Shown in pieces: positions 23,614 to 34,383 of a DNA stretch of 64,000 nt. The position numbers and the translations under genes were made by a program. The notes beneath the pieces are model-generated. The model ran no database searches. It was not told the origin of the DNA and saw only the letters and a list, made by a program, of their open reading frames with translations. The DNA comes from Cutaneotrichosporon cavernicola (Eukaryota; Basidiomycota; Tremellomycetes; Trichosporonales; Trichosporonaceae). The first letter of the stretch is position 1. Every line of letters starts with the position of its first letter. The stretch lies in assembly GCF_030864355.1 (NCBI RefSeq), contig NC_083398.1, positions 2,208,746 to 2,272,745 of the forward strand, in the 5' to 3' direction.

Positions 23614-25698
23614 TCACTCGGATTCGCTATCCAGCAGGATGGATGGTGGGCCGAGCTGCACAAAGTTGACTCGCGAGAACAGACCCCACCAGTTGTGCAC
23701 CATGTCGATCCAGGCGGTATCCATGTCGGGTGTCTTGAGCAGCGCCATGACGATGCGGAAGATCTTGCCGCGCTGTTGGTCAGCTTTGCTGTCGAGGTAC
23801 TCAGGTGCTCACGATACTCTCGCCGTTGGCGGCCAGGTGGTCGAGCGGGAAGCTGGAGAGCGCTTCATACGCGCGGTGGGCTAGTGACGAGCGGGCAGCT
23901 GCAATCTCTTCACTCGGCACGATCTCTGAGATGTAGTCGAGCTGGGGGATGAGCGGACAACCGCGCGTGGGAAACTTACCAAGCATATCCTCAGGGAGGA
24001 TTCCGTGACGAAGATGTTGGCGCGCTGCATGCCGAGGATGGCGTCGTAGCTTGACTCGGCATCCCCATTGTCTATCCATTCGGCGCGTAGCTGGGGCGGG
24101 AGCGCCGCGATCATGCCATCAAGTGTGGCTCGAAGGTCGGCCTCCCACGATAGCTCGCCCTCGACTTCCTCCGGTGACAGCAGCCGCCCTTGTCGCTGGC
24201 GGATGGCCAGCCGCTTCGAGCGGACAATGACTTGTGCGAGAAGAGGGAACAGCTGTACACACCCGTTGAATCCAGCCATGTAGCTGACTGTGCCGGAGGC
24301 TTGTTCGAATGCCCCACGCGGTGTGATGAGCTCGTCATCGACGACGAGCGGGAGCGATGGGAGGCCCTCAAAGTCGTTCAGATGGACCATGTTGCCGGCG
24401 CACGCTTCTGTACTGGTGTCAGCGGTAATTCCCAAGAATTCCCTCACATGTCGACGGCATAGACGTGCCAAAAGATACGCCGGCACAGTTCCCGGTCCAC
24501 AATGTTTGGTTGATCCTTATCCTCATGCATGCGCAACAAGTATGTCAGCTGACATGCCTCGGCGAGCAGAGCGAGAGCGCGGTGTACCTGTCCACGACTC
24601 TGGCAGCAGAAGTAGTTGCTAATGTCAGTGGATGTCACAGCTGTACTCACGCCATGAGGACGCCAACGTGCACCAAAGTCGGCTCGGCGTAGCTGCGGTC
24701 CAGCATTACTAGGCTCGCGCGGTGACACCTGCGCTGCAGTCGTTCCAGAGTTGCACGGCTGTACATCGGCTGCATGCGGTTGAGGGGGACTTGGCCGATA
24801 GTGTACGCCACTACTGTCAGGTTGCTAATTAGAAGGTTCAACTCACCTAGGGCCAGCATCAGAGCTCGGAGGTTGCGGTCGGTTTGGTCTGCGCGCATTG
24901 CGACCATCTCGAAAAAGCTCGGTTTGTGAACCACGGGGAAGAGCGAGTGCATGTACTGGAGGTAGAGCTTGAGGAAGAACATGATAACGTCCCACGACGC
25001 GACGTCCTCGATCTGCGTGTTGGGTGAGATGGGTGAGGTAGGGAGGGCGGCGGTCTCGGGCGCGCGCGGGGCGGTGCTGGCCGTTGGCACCAACGTCGCC
25101 GGGTGTATTATCGCTGGCGTACTTGCTGGGAGAGAACCAAGTGGGAAAGAAGGGCCAGCCAGTAATGACCGAGGTGACTCGGTTTGGCCATCGTCCGTGA
25201 GGAAAGTGAACAGTGGGGAGATGGACGGTGGGTCCAGGTCAAACGAGACCGCGTCCGGAGCTGGAGCGGCGTCGTCGGGGACTCGGGCGGCGGCGTCAGG
25301 TAAGCCAGAACCTGCCGTCAGGATAGATACGCCGGCGAGAGGTTGCGTGTTGGCGGGCGCTGCACGATTCGGCATTGAAGTAGTCTCCCTCGATGATTGT
25401 CGCCGCCATGGACTCGGCGACCGCGACCGCGACCGCGAGCTGTGCGCAGTGGTTTCACCGCGTACACCGCTGCCATCAGCAGAGCCGCGCAGTAACCCAC
25501 CTCGGGCGTCCGGGCTTCTTGTACCCGATGTTGAAGGTGCAGTCCTCTCCTGCCTTGACGCAAGCGACGCACGGTGATCCATCCGCTGCGCTTTCGTTGG
25601 GGGCGCATCGGACCTAATGTCAGGCAGTGGCTCACGAATGGGCGTACCTTCTTGCGCCGACACGTATCGCACGACTTGTAGGTGGGTGATGGCCGCAT
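23614..25698 (-). CDS. Zn2Cys6 fungal transcription factor, C-terminus unclear
   Basis: Exons on the minus strand: 25698-25648, 25613-25501, 25469-24847, 24813-24651, 24618-24448, 24412-23980, then 23941 onward. The zinc cluster reads SCDTCRRKK / VRCAPN / PCVACVKAGEDC, split by the first 34-nt intron after KK. A long Pro/Ser-rich linker follows, then the fungal regulatory domain (FFLKLYLQYMHSLFPVVHKPSF, the classic LFPIVH-type motif, near 24900-24960). The end is a problem: after 23813 a GTGAGC donor and a CTCGACAG acceptor exist, but joining them gives an early stop, while a well-formed tail (FRIVMALLKTPDMDTAW to LDSESE, stop 23614-23616) lies in another phase. Without splicing the stop is at 23801-23803. 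It neighbours the L-arabinitol dehydrogenase gene and is a candidate regulator of that group. Confidence 0.8.
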
Positions 25699-26072
25699 TG
25701 CAATGCTCTGGGAGGAAGGGGCGGGAGGAACGCGAGAGGGTATGAAGTAATGTGGGCCATCTCGGAGGTTCGGAGGGTTTTGGCACCCAAACGTCCGTCC
25801 ACTTTGGCTGCTGACCCATTCCGCCGGCCATCTCCGACAGCATGACCCAGCTCTGCTGCGCACGGGTCGGAAAAGCAGGCGGGACTGCTTAGAGGGTTAG
25901 AGGATGTTGACGGCTGACGGAGACGTGTGACACCGTGATCACTGGACGCCACACTCACACTCAGCGCGCGCTCCCCCCAGGCCTGGCTGAAATTCTCTCT
26001 TCCGCGGTCAAGCGATCCCAATACATCCATGTCCGATATGTGCCATCCGCATCCGGCGCACTAACGCCCTAT
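25699..26072. other. Promoter of the regulator and 3' flank of the dehydrogenase
   Basis: Upstream of the regulator start at 25698 and downstream of the dehydrogenase stop at 26073. The frame of the regulator is partly open upward but has no better ATG. Nothing else seen. Confidence 0.4.
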
Positions 26073-27356
26073 CTAGTCCTGAATCTGCACTTTGATCGCG
26101 CCCTGCGAAGGGTCAGCGGCGACATGGAACGCCTCAACCGCCTGCTCGAGCGGGAAACGGTGGGTGACGAGTGGCTTGAGGTCGACGAGACCTTCGGCGA
26201 CGAGGCGGATCGCCTTCGGGTACTGGTTGGCGTAGCGGTACTGGAACTGGAGGTCGATCTCGTTTGCCGACATGTAGCCAAATGGGTACTAAAGTCAGAA
26301 TGCCTGGGTGTGTCGGAAACGTACCGTCTGCTCAGAGTTGCCAACGCCAATCACGAACACCTTGCCGCCAAACACCACCGACTGTTGTCAGCCCAGTCGC
26401 GTACACTCGCAAACACTCACAAAGATGGCGCTGCGGATCGAGCTCTCCACGCCAGTGCACTCGAGAGCTAGCTTGAGCTCGCCACCAGCAGCCCGTTTGA
26501 TCTCTGTAGCCGTCTCTTCAGGCGTCCAGTGCTTCTGGATGCACACTGTGCGTACGTTCGGGACTAGGGACTTTGCAAAGTCGAGGCGAGACTGGAAGAG
26601 GTCTGTGATGACAATGGGGGCACAGCCAGCCGCCCGCGCTGCGAGGAGGGTGACGAGACCGATTGGTCCTGCGCCGCAGATGATCACCTGGTCTCCGAGG
26701 CGGACACCAGCACGCTCAAGGCCAGCCAACGCGACAGCGAGTGGCTCGCACACCGAGCCCTCCTCGAACGACACGTTGTCCGGCAGCTTGTGTAGCCACG
26801 CGGCTGGGTGGACATGGAACCGCGTAAGGGTGCCGTGGTATGGCGGGGTCGAGAAGAAGACGACGTTTGGGCAAGCGTTGTACCGCCCGATGAGACAAAA
26901 GTGACAGTCTGCCCGTCCGCACGGCACACCAGCCTCGATCGCAACCCTGTCGCCGACAGTGAGGTTGGTCACACCCTCGCCAACGGCAATGACCTCGCCC
27001 GCCGACTCGTGCCCGGCACCGCACTCGTCACGCACCACCATGGTCGGCCCGATGTGGCCGTGCTTCCAAAAGTGCACGTCAGAGCTGGCGTAAGGTTTGG
27101 GAGCAGCACGGGGTACTCACCCGCAGATGCCTGTAGCCTTGACGTGTACGACCGCCTCCCCCGGCCCTGCGGTGGGCGTCGGCTTGGCGATCATGTGCAC
27201 CTCGTGAGCGGGGTTATAGGCACAGGCGAGGTTGACGGTCTTGTCCTTGATCGACGCATCGCCGGGCGCGAGAATGCGGAAGTCGGGGTGGTCGAGGACC
27301 TTGGTGGGGTCGTAGTGGGTTTCGTACTTGGTGAGTGGAGTCGAGATAACGGTCAT
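26073..27356 (-). CDS. lad1: L-arabinitol 4-dehydrogenase (zinc MDR family)
   Basis: Exons on the minus strand: 27356-27121, 27084-26421, 26381-26325 and 26288-26073, giving 390 residues. The family oxidises L-arabinitol to L-xylulose with NAD in the fungal L-arabinose pathway. Evidence is close agreement with LAD1/sorbitol dehydrogenases: [17 protein letters not shown] with the zinc cysteine, [15 protein letters not shown], the structural-zinc loop [17 protein letters not shown], the Rossmann motif [23 protein letters not shown] and [18 protein letters not shown] near the end. The start at 27356 was chosen because the upstream frame is promoter-like. Distinguishing LAD from xylitol or sorbitol dehydrogenase needs the substrate-pocket residues, but the DLQFQYRY tail favours LAD1. 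It is divergent from an SDR 407 bp away. Confidence 0.88.
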
Positions 27357-27762
27357 GGCGGGCGGCGTTGAGATGGTTGTGGAGAAAGTGAGTGCTGTGC
27401 ATCTTGGGGATGATATACTGGGTAGACGGACGGTTATGGGTGGATGCGGGACGGTGAAGGTAGACAATCAACATCCGGTGGTTAGCCTGTTGTCCAAAGT
27501 GCCGAGCACCTCGGAGGGCTTAGAACACTCCGGGCCGCTGCTCCGTTCTCCCTGTTTGGTTCGTTGGGACGGACGTTTTATTGATGATTCCGGGCCGGCC
27601 GGACAAAGGTCCGTCGTCAGTTGATTGTGAGCGATTGATTGTGAGCGACAGCCTACACACTCAACACTCAAAGAGAGCGGACGAGCACACGATGGCTTCA
27701 CTCTCTCCCACTTGCTCACTCTCTCCCACTTGCTCACTCTCGCCCACTTGCTCACTCTCGCC
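27357..27762. promoter_or_regulatory. Divergent promoter, dehydrogenase and SDR
   Basis: A 406-bp region between the two start codons, suggesting co-regulation. It contains palindromic CCGGGCCGGCCGG near 27589 and a duplicated TTGATTGTGAGCGA at about 27621-27648, plus the tandem repeat listed at 27703-27762. Confidence 0.5.
27703..27762 (+). repeat. Tandem repeat in 5' leader of the SDR
   Basis: Three and a half copies of a 17-18 bp unit (core CCACTTGCTCACTCTC) run up to the ATG at 27763. Such pyrimidine-rich leaders are probably transcribed. Confidence 0.7.
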
Positions 27763-28662
27763 ATGCCCATCGTCCTCGACTTCTCTGGCAAGCTGGTCCT
27801 CGTCACAGGCGGTGGCCGAAGCATTGGTCTCGCCATTGCGCGTGCGATCGCGAAGGGTGCGTGTCCGTCCACTCGACTAGCTAATCGCAGCCGGTGCCGA
27901 CGTTGCCATCACGTACACTTCGCAAGATGCGACGCCCGTCGCTGACAAGCTGTCAAAGGAGTTTGGCACGGTCTGCAAGGCGTTCAAATGCGAGGTGTCG
28001 GACAGCCGCGAGGTGAACACAATGCTGGCGGCTGTCAAGGAGTCGTACGGCCGCGAGGTGGACATTGGGATCGCCAACGCAGGCATCACGCTGTGGAAGG
28101 ACGCCCACGAGAACACGGACGGTACAGTGTGATCAGACCCGCGCTGATTGCAGACGAGTTCCGCCGCATCTTTGAGGTGAACACGTTCGGCTCGTACTAC
28201 TTGGCTCGCGCTCTTGCTCGCTCGTGGCTGGGCGAGGACATCCCTGTCGGTTCGAGCACTACGGGCCGCCCCGAGGCGCAGCAGCTCGGCAAGCAGATCC
28301 TGTTTGTGTCGTCCATCAGCGCAATCGTCGCCATGACTCCCCAGCGCCAGACGGCGTACAACGCCAGCAAAGCAGCCGTAACCATGATGGCCAAGTCTCT
28401 CGCGGCCGAATGGGCACACCTCGGCATCACGGTGAACAGCATCTCTCCCGGCTACGTTGCCACCGACATGATCGCCAACCCACCGAACGAGGAGGCCAAG
28501 GCATGGGTGGGCGAGTGGACGAAACGCACTCCTGTCGGCCGCTTCGCCACGGCTGAGCAGATCGGCGAGTTTGTTGCCACCTTGGTTAGCGACTCGCAGG
28601 GCGGAATGGGATGGATGACGGGCTCGGATGTTGTCATTGATGGCGGATACACGCTTCTGTAG
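27763..28662 (+). CDS. Short-chain dehydrogenase, L-xylulose/sorbose-reductase-like
   Basis: Exons 27763-27856, 27891-28121 and 28154-28662 give 277 residues. Cofactor motif VTGGGRSIGLAIA and IANAGI are present, and the catalytic Ser-Tyr-Lys set is SSIS...Tyr177-x3-Lys181 (YNASKAA). The C-terminal SPGYVATDM and GSDVVIDGGYTLL are typical of the classical SDRs that include fungal L-xylulose reductases, sorbose reductases and mannitol-2-dehydrogenases. Cytosolic. Placed head to head with an L-arabinitol dehydrogenase, it fits the next step (L-xylulose to xylitol, NADPH), which is an inference from context; other ketose reductases remain possible. Confidence 0.85.
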
Positions 28663-29302
28663 ATTTCGGTATCCCTAGACCATTTGCAATGTGAACGTTC
28701 TCAGATTTCCCAGAGCTTTCGAGCTGTCGCGCTGGTTAGTCCATTCTAACCTTAGGGAGCCCATATGGTGGAGACGGCGCAGAGAGCGCCGAGGACACGG
28801 ACAGGGCCGACAGCACAGGTGGCGCAGACGACACAGGTAGCACCGAGGACAGGGAGACTGCCGGTCTTGCTCTGCCGTGGGCCAAGTGGACCAAGATGAG
28901 TGATTGGGGGCCACAAACATCCGCGAATGTTGCGGCTTCGGATCCTTTTGCGGTGGCTTCGGATGTACGGATGATCGGATGGTTGCGTTTTCCTGGACGC
29001 TACCATGCTCCACCCAAAACCCAACGTTGCCCACCCCTGTCAACTCTGAACCCACCTCTGTCAACTCTGAACCCGCCTCTGTCAACTCTGAACCCTCCCC
29101 CGTCTCTTCAAACATGTCCGGCCCTCCGAACTTAGCATGCTCCGCTCATGGCCCTGAGCGGGACGCACGGACGTTTTGATCTGCGCCTCGACATCCAAGT
29201 CCGCATCAGGGACGCCGCAAGCGATATGAACTACTCACTCAACATTTAAGGCGAGTGGTCGAGGCCCCAGAGGTCCCCATCATCCCCACACACCTCCACA
29301 AC
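28663..29302. promoter_or_regulatory. Upstream region of the sugar transporter
   Basis: No gene seen. A cluster of CGGAT motifs at about 28937-28981 (including CGGATGTACGGATGATCGG) lies some 320-365 bp before the transporter ATG, and a 21-bp unit (core CTGTCAACTCTGAACCC) repeats three times at 29037-29098. The CGG triplets could bind Zn2Cys6 regulators. Confidence 0.45.
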
Positions 29303-31304
29303 ATGACCCACTTCGAGGACTCGAAGGACGCTCAGTTCGAGCGGCGCCCCAGCGTTGCACACCCCATCGAGGCGGTGAACGTGATCCAGAACCCTCTCCA
29401 GGTGCGCTTAGTCCCGACTCTGCTGACTCCAGGCTCTGTCGAAGGAGGCAGTGATCGATGACGCCAAGACCTTCTGTGAGGAGAAGGGTTTAGATGAGCA
29501 CACCGACCTGTTCGTCAAGGCTGCGCTCGTCGCTCGGCAACCAGACCAATTCAACGAGATCGATGAACTCACCTCGGCGGACAAGAGCGCGCTGGACTAC
29601 GAGGCGACGCACAAGTGGGCTGGCACCAAGCAGCTCTACTTTGCCATGTTCATGTGTGCGCTCGGCGCGGCATGCCAGGGTTGGGACCAGACAGGCAGCA
29701 ACGGAGCCAATCTGTCCTTCCCCGTTGAGTTTGGCATCTCTAGAACGCTCGACGACGGCCCTGCAGGCCTCCGCGACTCGTGGCTCGTCGGCCTCGTCAA
29801 CAGTGCCCCATACGCAGCCGCAGCCGTCGTCGGCGTCTGGCTCTCTGACCCGCTCAACCACTATTTCGGCCGCCGCGGCGAGATCTCCATCGCATCCCTC
29901 ATCTTGACCGTCACGCCCATTGGCTCGGCGTTTACGCATTCCTGGCAGGCTCTCTTCGCCGTTCGTCTAGTCATGGGCGTCGGGCTTGGCGCAAAGGCCG
30001 CAACTGTTGCCGTCTACGCTGCTGAGATGAGCCCGACTCGCATCCGTGGCGCGCTCACCATGGGCTGGCAGCTGTGGACGTGTTTCGGCATTTTTCTCGG
30101 ATTTGCAGCCAACTGCGTCGTCAAGGATGTCCCTCGCATCGCATGGCGGCTGCAACTCGCCTCCTGCTTCATCCCTGCCCTTCCGTGAGTACGGCTTGCG
30201 GTTTCCAGCTCACCTCAGCCTCATCTTCTTGATCTTCCTGGTCCCAGAGTCCCCAAGGTGGCTGATGAAGAAGAACGACTACCCCAAGGCCTTCCGCTCG
30301 TTCTGCCGTCTGCGCCTCGACCCCCTCATTGCAGCGCGCGACCTATACTACTCGCACGTACTGTACGAGGTCGAAAAGAAGCAGGGCGGTGGCAAGAGTT
30401 ACTTCTCTCGCCTCGCCGACATCTTCCGCGTCCCCCGCATCCGTCGCAGCACGCTCGCAGCATCGACCGTGATGATCGCACAGCAGATGTGTGGCATCAA
30501 CATTATCTCGTTCTACAGCTCGACGGTCTTCGTGCGCTCGGGGTACACCGTGGAGCAGGCGCTATTCGCGTCGCTCGGCTTTGGTGCGCTCAACTTTGTG
30601 TGCACGATTCCTGCCATCTTCCTGGTCGACACGTTCGGCCGCCGTTCGCTACTCCTCTCCACATTTCCCTTTATGTGCGTGTTCCTCCTCGCCACCGGCC
30701 TCACATTCCTCATGGACGAGGCGCGCACTCAGCTTCGCACCGGGCTCATTGCGTTCTGGATCTACCTCTTCACGGCGTTCTACTCGGTTGGCGAGGGCCC
30801 AGTGGCGTTCATGTACTCGGCCGAGGTATTCCCCAACATTCATCGCGAGCAGGGCATGGCGTGGGCCGTGTGCGTCAACAACTTCTTCGCCGCCATCCTC
30901 GGCCTCACCTTCCCGAGCATGGAGCGCGCGATGACGACAATGGGCGCATGTGAGTAGCGTTAGCGTCACTGGAATGCGCTGATCTCAGTCTGCTTCTATG
31001 CCGGGCTCAACGCGGTCGCCCTTGTCTGGATCTTCTTTTGGGTGCCAGAGACGAAAGGCCTCACTCTGGAAGAGCTTGACCGTGCGTTTGATATTCATAA
31101 CAAGCTGACAACGCAGAGGTTTTCAGCGTCCGCACTGCCGAGTTTGGCAAGTACCAGGTCAAGACGTGGCTACCGTGGTTCCTCCGCCGATACATCATGT
31201 GGGACAAGGACGCGTACCTCAAGCCTCTCATCGAGAAGAGCCACAAGGAGAACTGGGCAGAGGATGGGGCTTTGACGCCCACGGAGAAGCACCTTGCGGT
31301 ATGA
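29303..31304 (+). CDS. Sugar-porter family MFS transporter
   Basis: Exons 29303-29401, 29433-30184, 30219-30949, 30989-31081 and 31117-31304 give 620 residues. About 12 membrane helices with sugar-porter signatures: NHYFGRRGEI (loop 2-3), VPESPRWLMKK after helix 6, QQMCGINIISFYSS in helix 7, and VPETKGLTLEELD after helix 12. It has a long N-terminal cytosolic part (about 115 residues) and a C-terminal WLPWFLRRYIM..EKSHKENW tail, features of the fungal myo-inositol/polyol-like branch. It moves a sugar or polyol with protons across the plasma membrane; next to L-arabinitol dehydrogenase, a pentose or pentitol is a reasonable guess. Confidence 0.9.
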
Positions 31305-33049
31305 TGCTGCGTACAGTAACGGGATCACGTCAAATGTATGGCAAGTTGTGCATGAAGCGGATATACAATGGATTCGAGATGTTAGCTACTGACCCTGGCC
31401 AGCGGAGGCGAGCGCCTTGCCGAGGTCGACGCACAACTTGTCGAGGGCACTGCGGTCCTTGCATAAGCAGCGGCTAGCGCTGTGTCCTCCGAACTGGCGG
31501 CTGCTGAGCCCACAATGTCACTCCGCACACTGCCGTCTGGCGCTCACTGCCGTCTGGGGCTAGTCAGGCTCACATCTTCATACTCACCGCTCACGTCCTC
31601 GTCGCAGACGCTATGCGGTGGGAAGTGTGCCTTTGACTGACATCATCTTACCACAGGTCTCTACATCTGTACCGCTATAACTTTGCAATTTCTCCACCAT
31701 CTTCCCACTATTCCCTCACTACTTCTCACAACGTGTACTGGGTTCTTGGAAGAAACAAATCATGAAAAGAGGGAAGACACCTGCAGCTTGTTACTGTGGT
31801 GTGCGCGAGGTGGGGTTAGAATGGAGCTGCATATGTAGTTGTACAGACATGCGCTTGGTAATCTGGACGATTTCAGCATTCCGAAATTGAGCTAGTGCCC
31901 GAGTGTATGACTGTCAAGGCGGGTGTGAGCGGCAGGGCGAGGTGGTCTAACTTGGACCCCATGCGACCGACGCGGCCAAGGCATTGCGCAGCAGGAAGCC
32001 CCCCACCCTGGCCACTAAGAGCTATCCATGATATCTACAATATTTCAGACTAAATCCGATTTGTCTTTTGGTCTCTGCCCGTTGTTCTTTGTGCGCTGTT
32101 ACTCGTCGTTGGAGAGACATCAGTGGCCCCCTCTGTTTTTCGTGTCATTTTCTCAGATTGAGGCGTGGCGACCACTGAATGAAAGTCGTCCGGGTCGTAA
32201 GGTGTGCATTAGTGAGATACATGTCTATGTCAAAAGGGTTACTCCAGAGATAAATTAATGGGCTCCACAATCTGCTCAGCATGAGAACTAGTGGAACAGC
32301 GGTAGCACCTCAGACGCTATCGACCAGGGGCGACCCTCCCAAGTATGAATCACAGTCTTGTCGTCAGCTCACTCCGGCGTGTCCCGAGGGAACGTGTCCA
32401 GGAAACTGGGCAAGTCGTGTGTCAACGACATGGTGATTGTGAGGTGAAGATGAAGGGGACAGCTCTCTGGTGCAGCGTTGCTTCGCAACAGTTAGGTCTC
32501 GCGCATTGTGTGCCATGTCAGTCAAAGGAGTCTGTGCCAGGAAGCTGTTGAAGCACAGAACAGGACTCTGAAGAATATGTACTGTAGCATCTCCAGTGTC
32601 GTGGTTGGCTGGTATACACCGATGACAGGTTTGCTCGAGACTGGCCGAGGTGGATGTAGTTCCAATGTAGTCGCAGTGACCTGGATGACAAGGTGATACA
32701 TACGTTGGAAGTACAGACAGTAACGGACGTGTGTCTAGTTTTAGTAGTTGATTGAATATCTTGTAAAACGAACTCGAACGAACGAAGAACAGGCCGCTCT
32801 CACGGCGCATCGGTCTGACATACGGGAGACGTAACAAGTATGGGACAAGTATGAAAAGTACGGGACCAGTACTGGAGACGTACCCCCAAGTAATACTGGA
32901 CAAGTACCACGGAAATACATGTACAGTGCGTCGGCTCGTCAAGTATGGTACGTTATGATACAGCTGTATACAACTAAAGCACTAAAGGTAGGGAACGCGC
33001 AGTTGGGCTGCTGGTCAGCGCAGAGAGGTCGGTTCGTGACTCGCACCCC
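31305..33049. other. Gene-poor region with one dispersed repeat
   Basis: No convincing gene in about 1.7 kb. Open frames here (for example 32364-32942 minus) run through the dispersed repeat at 32736-32820 and are not called. Confidence 0.5.
32736..32820 (-). repeat. Dispersed palindromic repeat, copy A
   Basis: On the minus strand reads TGTCAGACCGATGCGCCGTG, then a CGGCCTG arm, TTCGTTCG runs, and the tail ATATTCAATCAACTACTA. The same element occurs at 58845-58933, 60494-60585 and in shorter form at 60746-60804 and 61012-61059 near the telomere. Confidence 0.85.
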
Positions 33050-34169
33050 TCACTGCTCCGATGCTGCCAGCTGCTCGAGTGCGTCTGCCCACGCGCTCGC
33101 ACGCCGCTCCCCGTTCTCCCTATTGCGCGCGAGCAAGAGCTGCTCCTCCTCGAGGCGATGCTCATACTCGGCGTCCGACTCGATGACAGCGCTCTCAAAG
33201 TCGATGAGGCACAGCGAGGGGGGCGGGAGCGCCAGCCCGGCGCGCGGAAGCGTGCGCGAGTATGGGTCCCGAGCGGTGGCGGGGGGGTAGTCCCACAAGC
33301 GTCTGGGGTCGAACGTGGCGCACCGCGTCATGACATGGCGCGTCTGGATGTCGTTGTGTACGACGCCCGCGCGGTGCAGTGTGTCGTACAAGTCGAGAAT
33401 CGCCGGACTAGAGTCAGCCAACGAATACTGCTGACACGACGTACAGAAGATTGCCCGAGCTTCCTAAAATAGGGATGGGCCAGAAGCTCGCACCAACGTC
33501 CTCGAGAATCGTGACGAGCAGCAACGGCCGCTTGCCGTCTGCAGTCTGCCCCGACCACAGTCCATAGAAGCGCGGCACGGCCGAGGTGTGCTCGAGTCGC
33601 TGAAGTATAGTCGCCTCGCGGCGGACATCGTCAATGACCGCGTCCATGCTCTCCTGCAGTTCGCAGGCATCCCCGTACAGTCGATCCCGGAACTCTGGCG
33701 TGCCGGTTATCAACGGGTCGCAGAACTTGACGACAACACGCGCCTCTGCCGTGCCAGTGATCGTCGCGAACGTTGCGCGTGCCCTGTACGCTTCATACGT
33801 GCCGCCGATACCAATACAATCTTCGACGGCGATCGTAAGCCGCTGGGGGTGGAGTGGGGGCGACGAATCGGACTGAGCAGGCGTGAGGTGCTGGGTTGGG
33901 CGCGGTGTGGTAGCGAGGTGCAGGGGACCAGATGGAGAATAAGGTGGGGCCAATGAAGCGCCAGGCGAAGGAAGAGCGTTGTCTGGAGTTCCAGGCAACG
34001 GATGGTCGTGCATGCCATTCGGGGAGCTGAAAGGGTTATGGTCTGGTGCTGGGGCCTCGAGTGTAAACGTGTAGTCGCCGAGGCTTGACACGTCGGGGCG
34101 CGGGTTGCTCACGCCAGGTGGGTGATTCAAAGGTGCTCCTATGTCGTTGGGCTCGAAGACAAGACGCAT
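33050..34169 (-). CDS. Protein-kinase-fold protein, atypical
   Basis: Exons 34169-33445 and 33407-33050 (37-nt intron) give 360 residues. Residues 1-115 are Pro/Ser-rich and disordered. The rest looks like a degenerate kinase fold: a glycine-containing strand (IAVEDCIGIGGTYEAYRA), VVVKFCDP with a lysine in the VAVK position, EATILQRLEH for the alpha-C Glu, the catalytic-loop equivalent GVVHNDIQTRHVM (HND in place of HRD), and LCLIDFESAV, a DFE in place of DFG. HxDI and DFE-type loops recur in fungal kinase-like proteins of unknown function. Phosphotransfer may be retained or lost. Divergent from the unrecognised gene starting near 34384. Confidence 0.75.
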
Positions 34170-34383
34170 CGTTGGCAGTACAGGTTGATAATGGTGCTAG
34201 ATGATGAGAACTGAAGGAAGGGTGGAAATGGATGGCCCAACTGAAGATAAGAGCGATCCAGTAATCTTACCAATGGCACGTCATTTCTCTTCATCCGTCA
34301 ATTGCCGCTCATTCCGTAACCCCCTCATCTTATCTTGGACGTGTATTCAGTCATCATACTGTATGGTCACTCATGCACTCACA

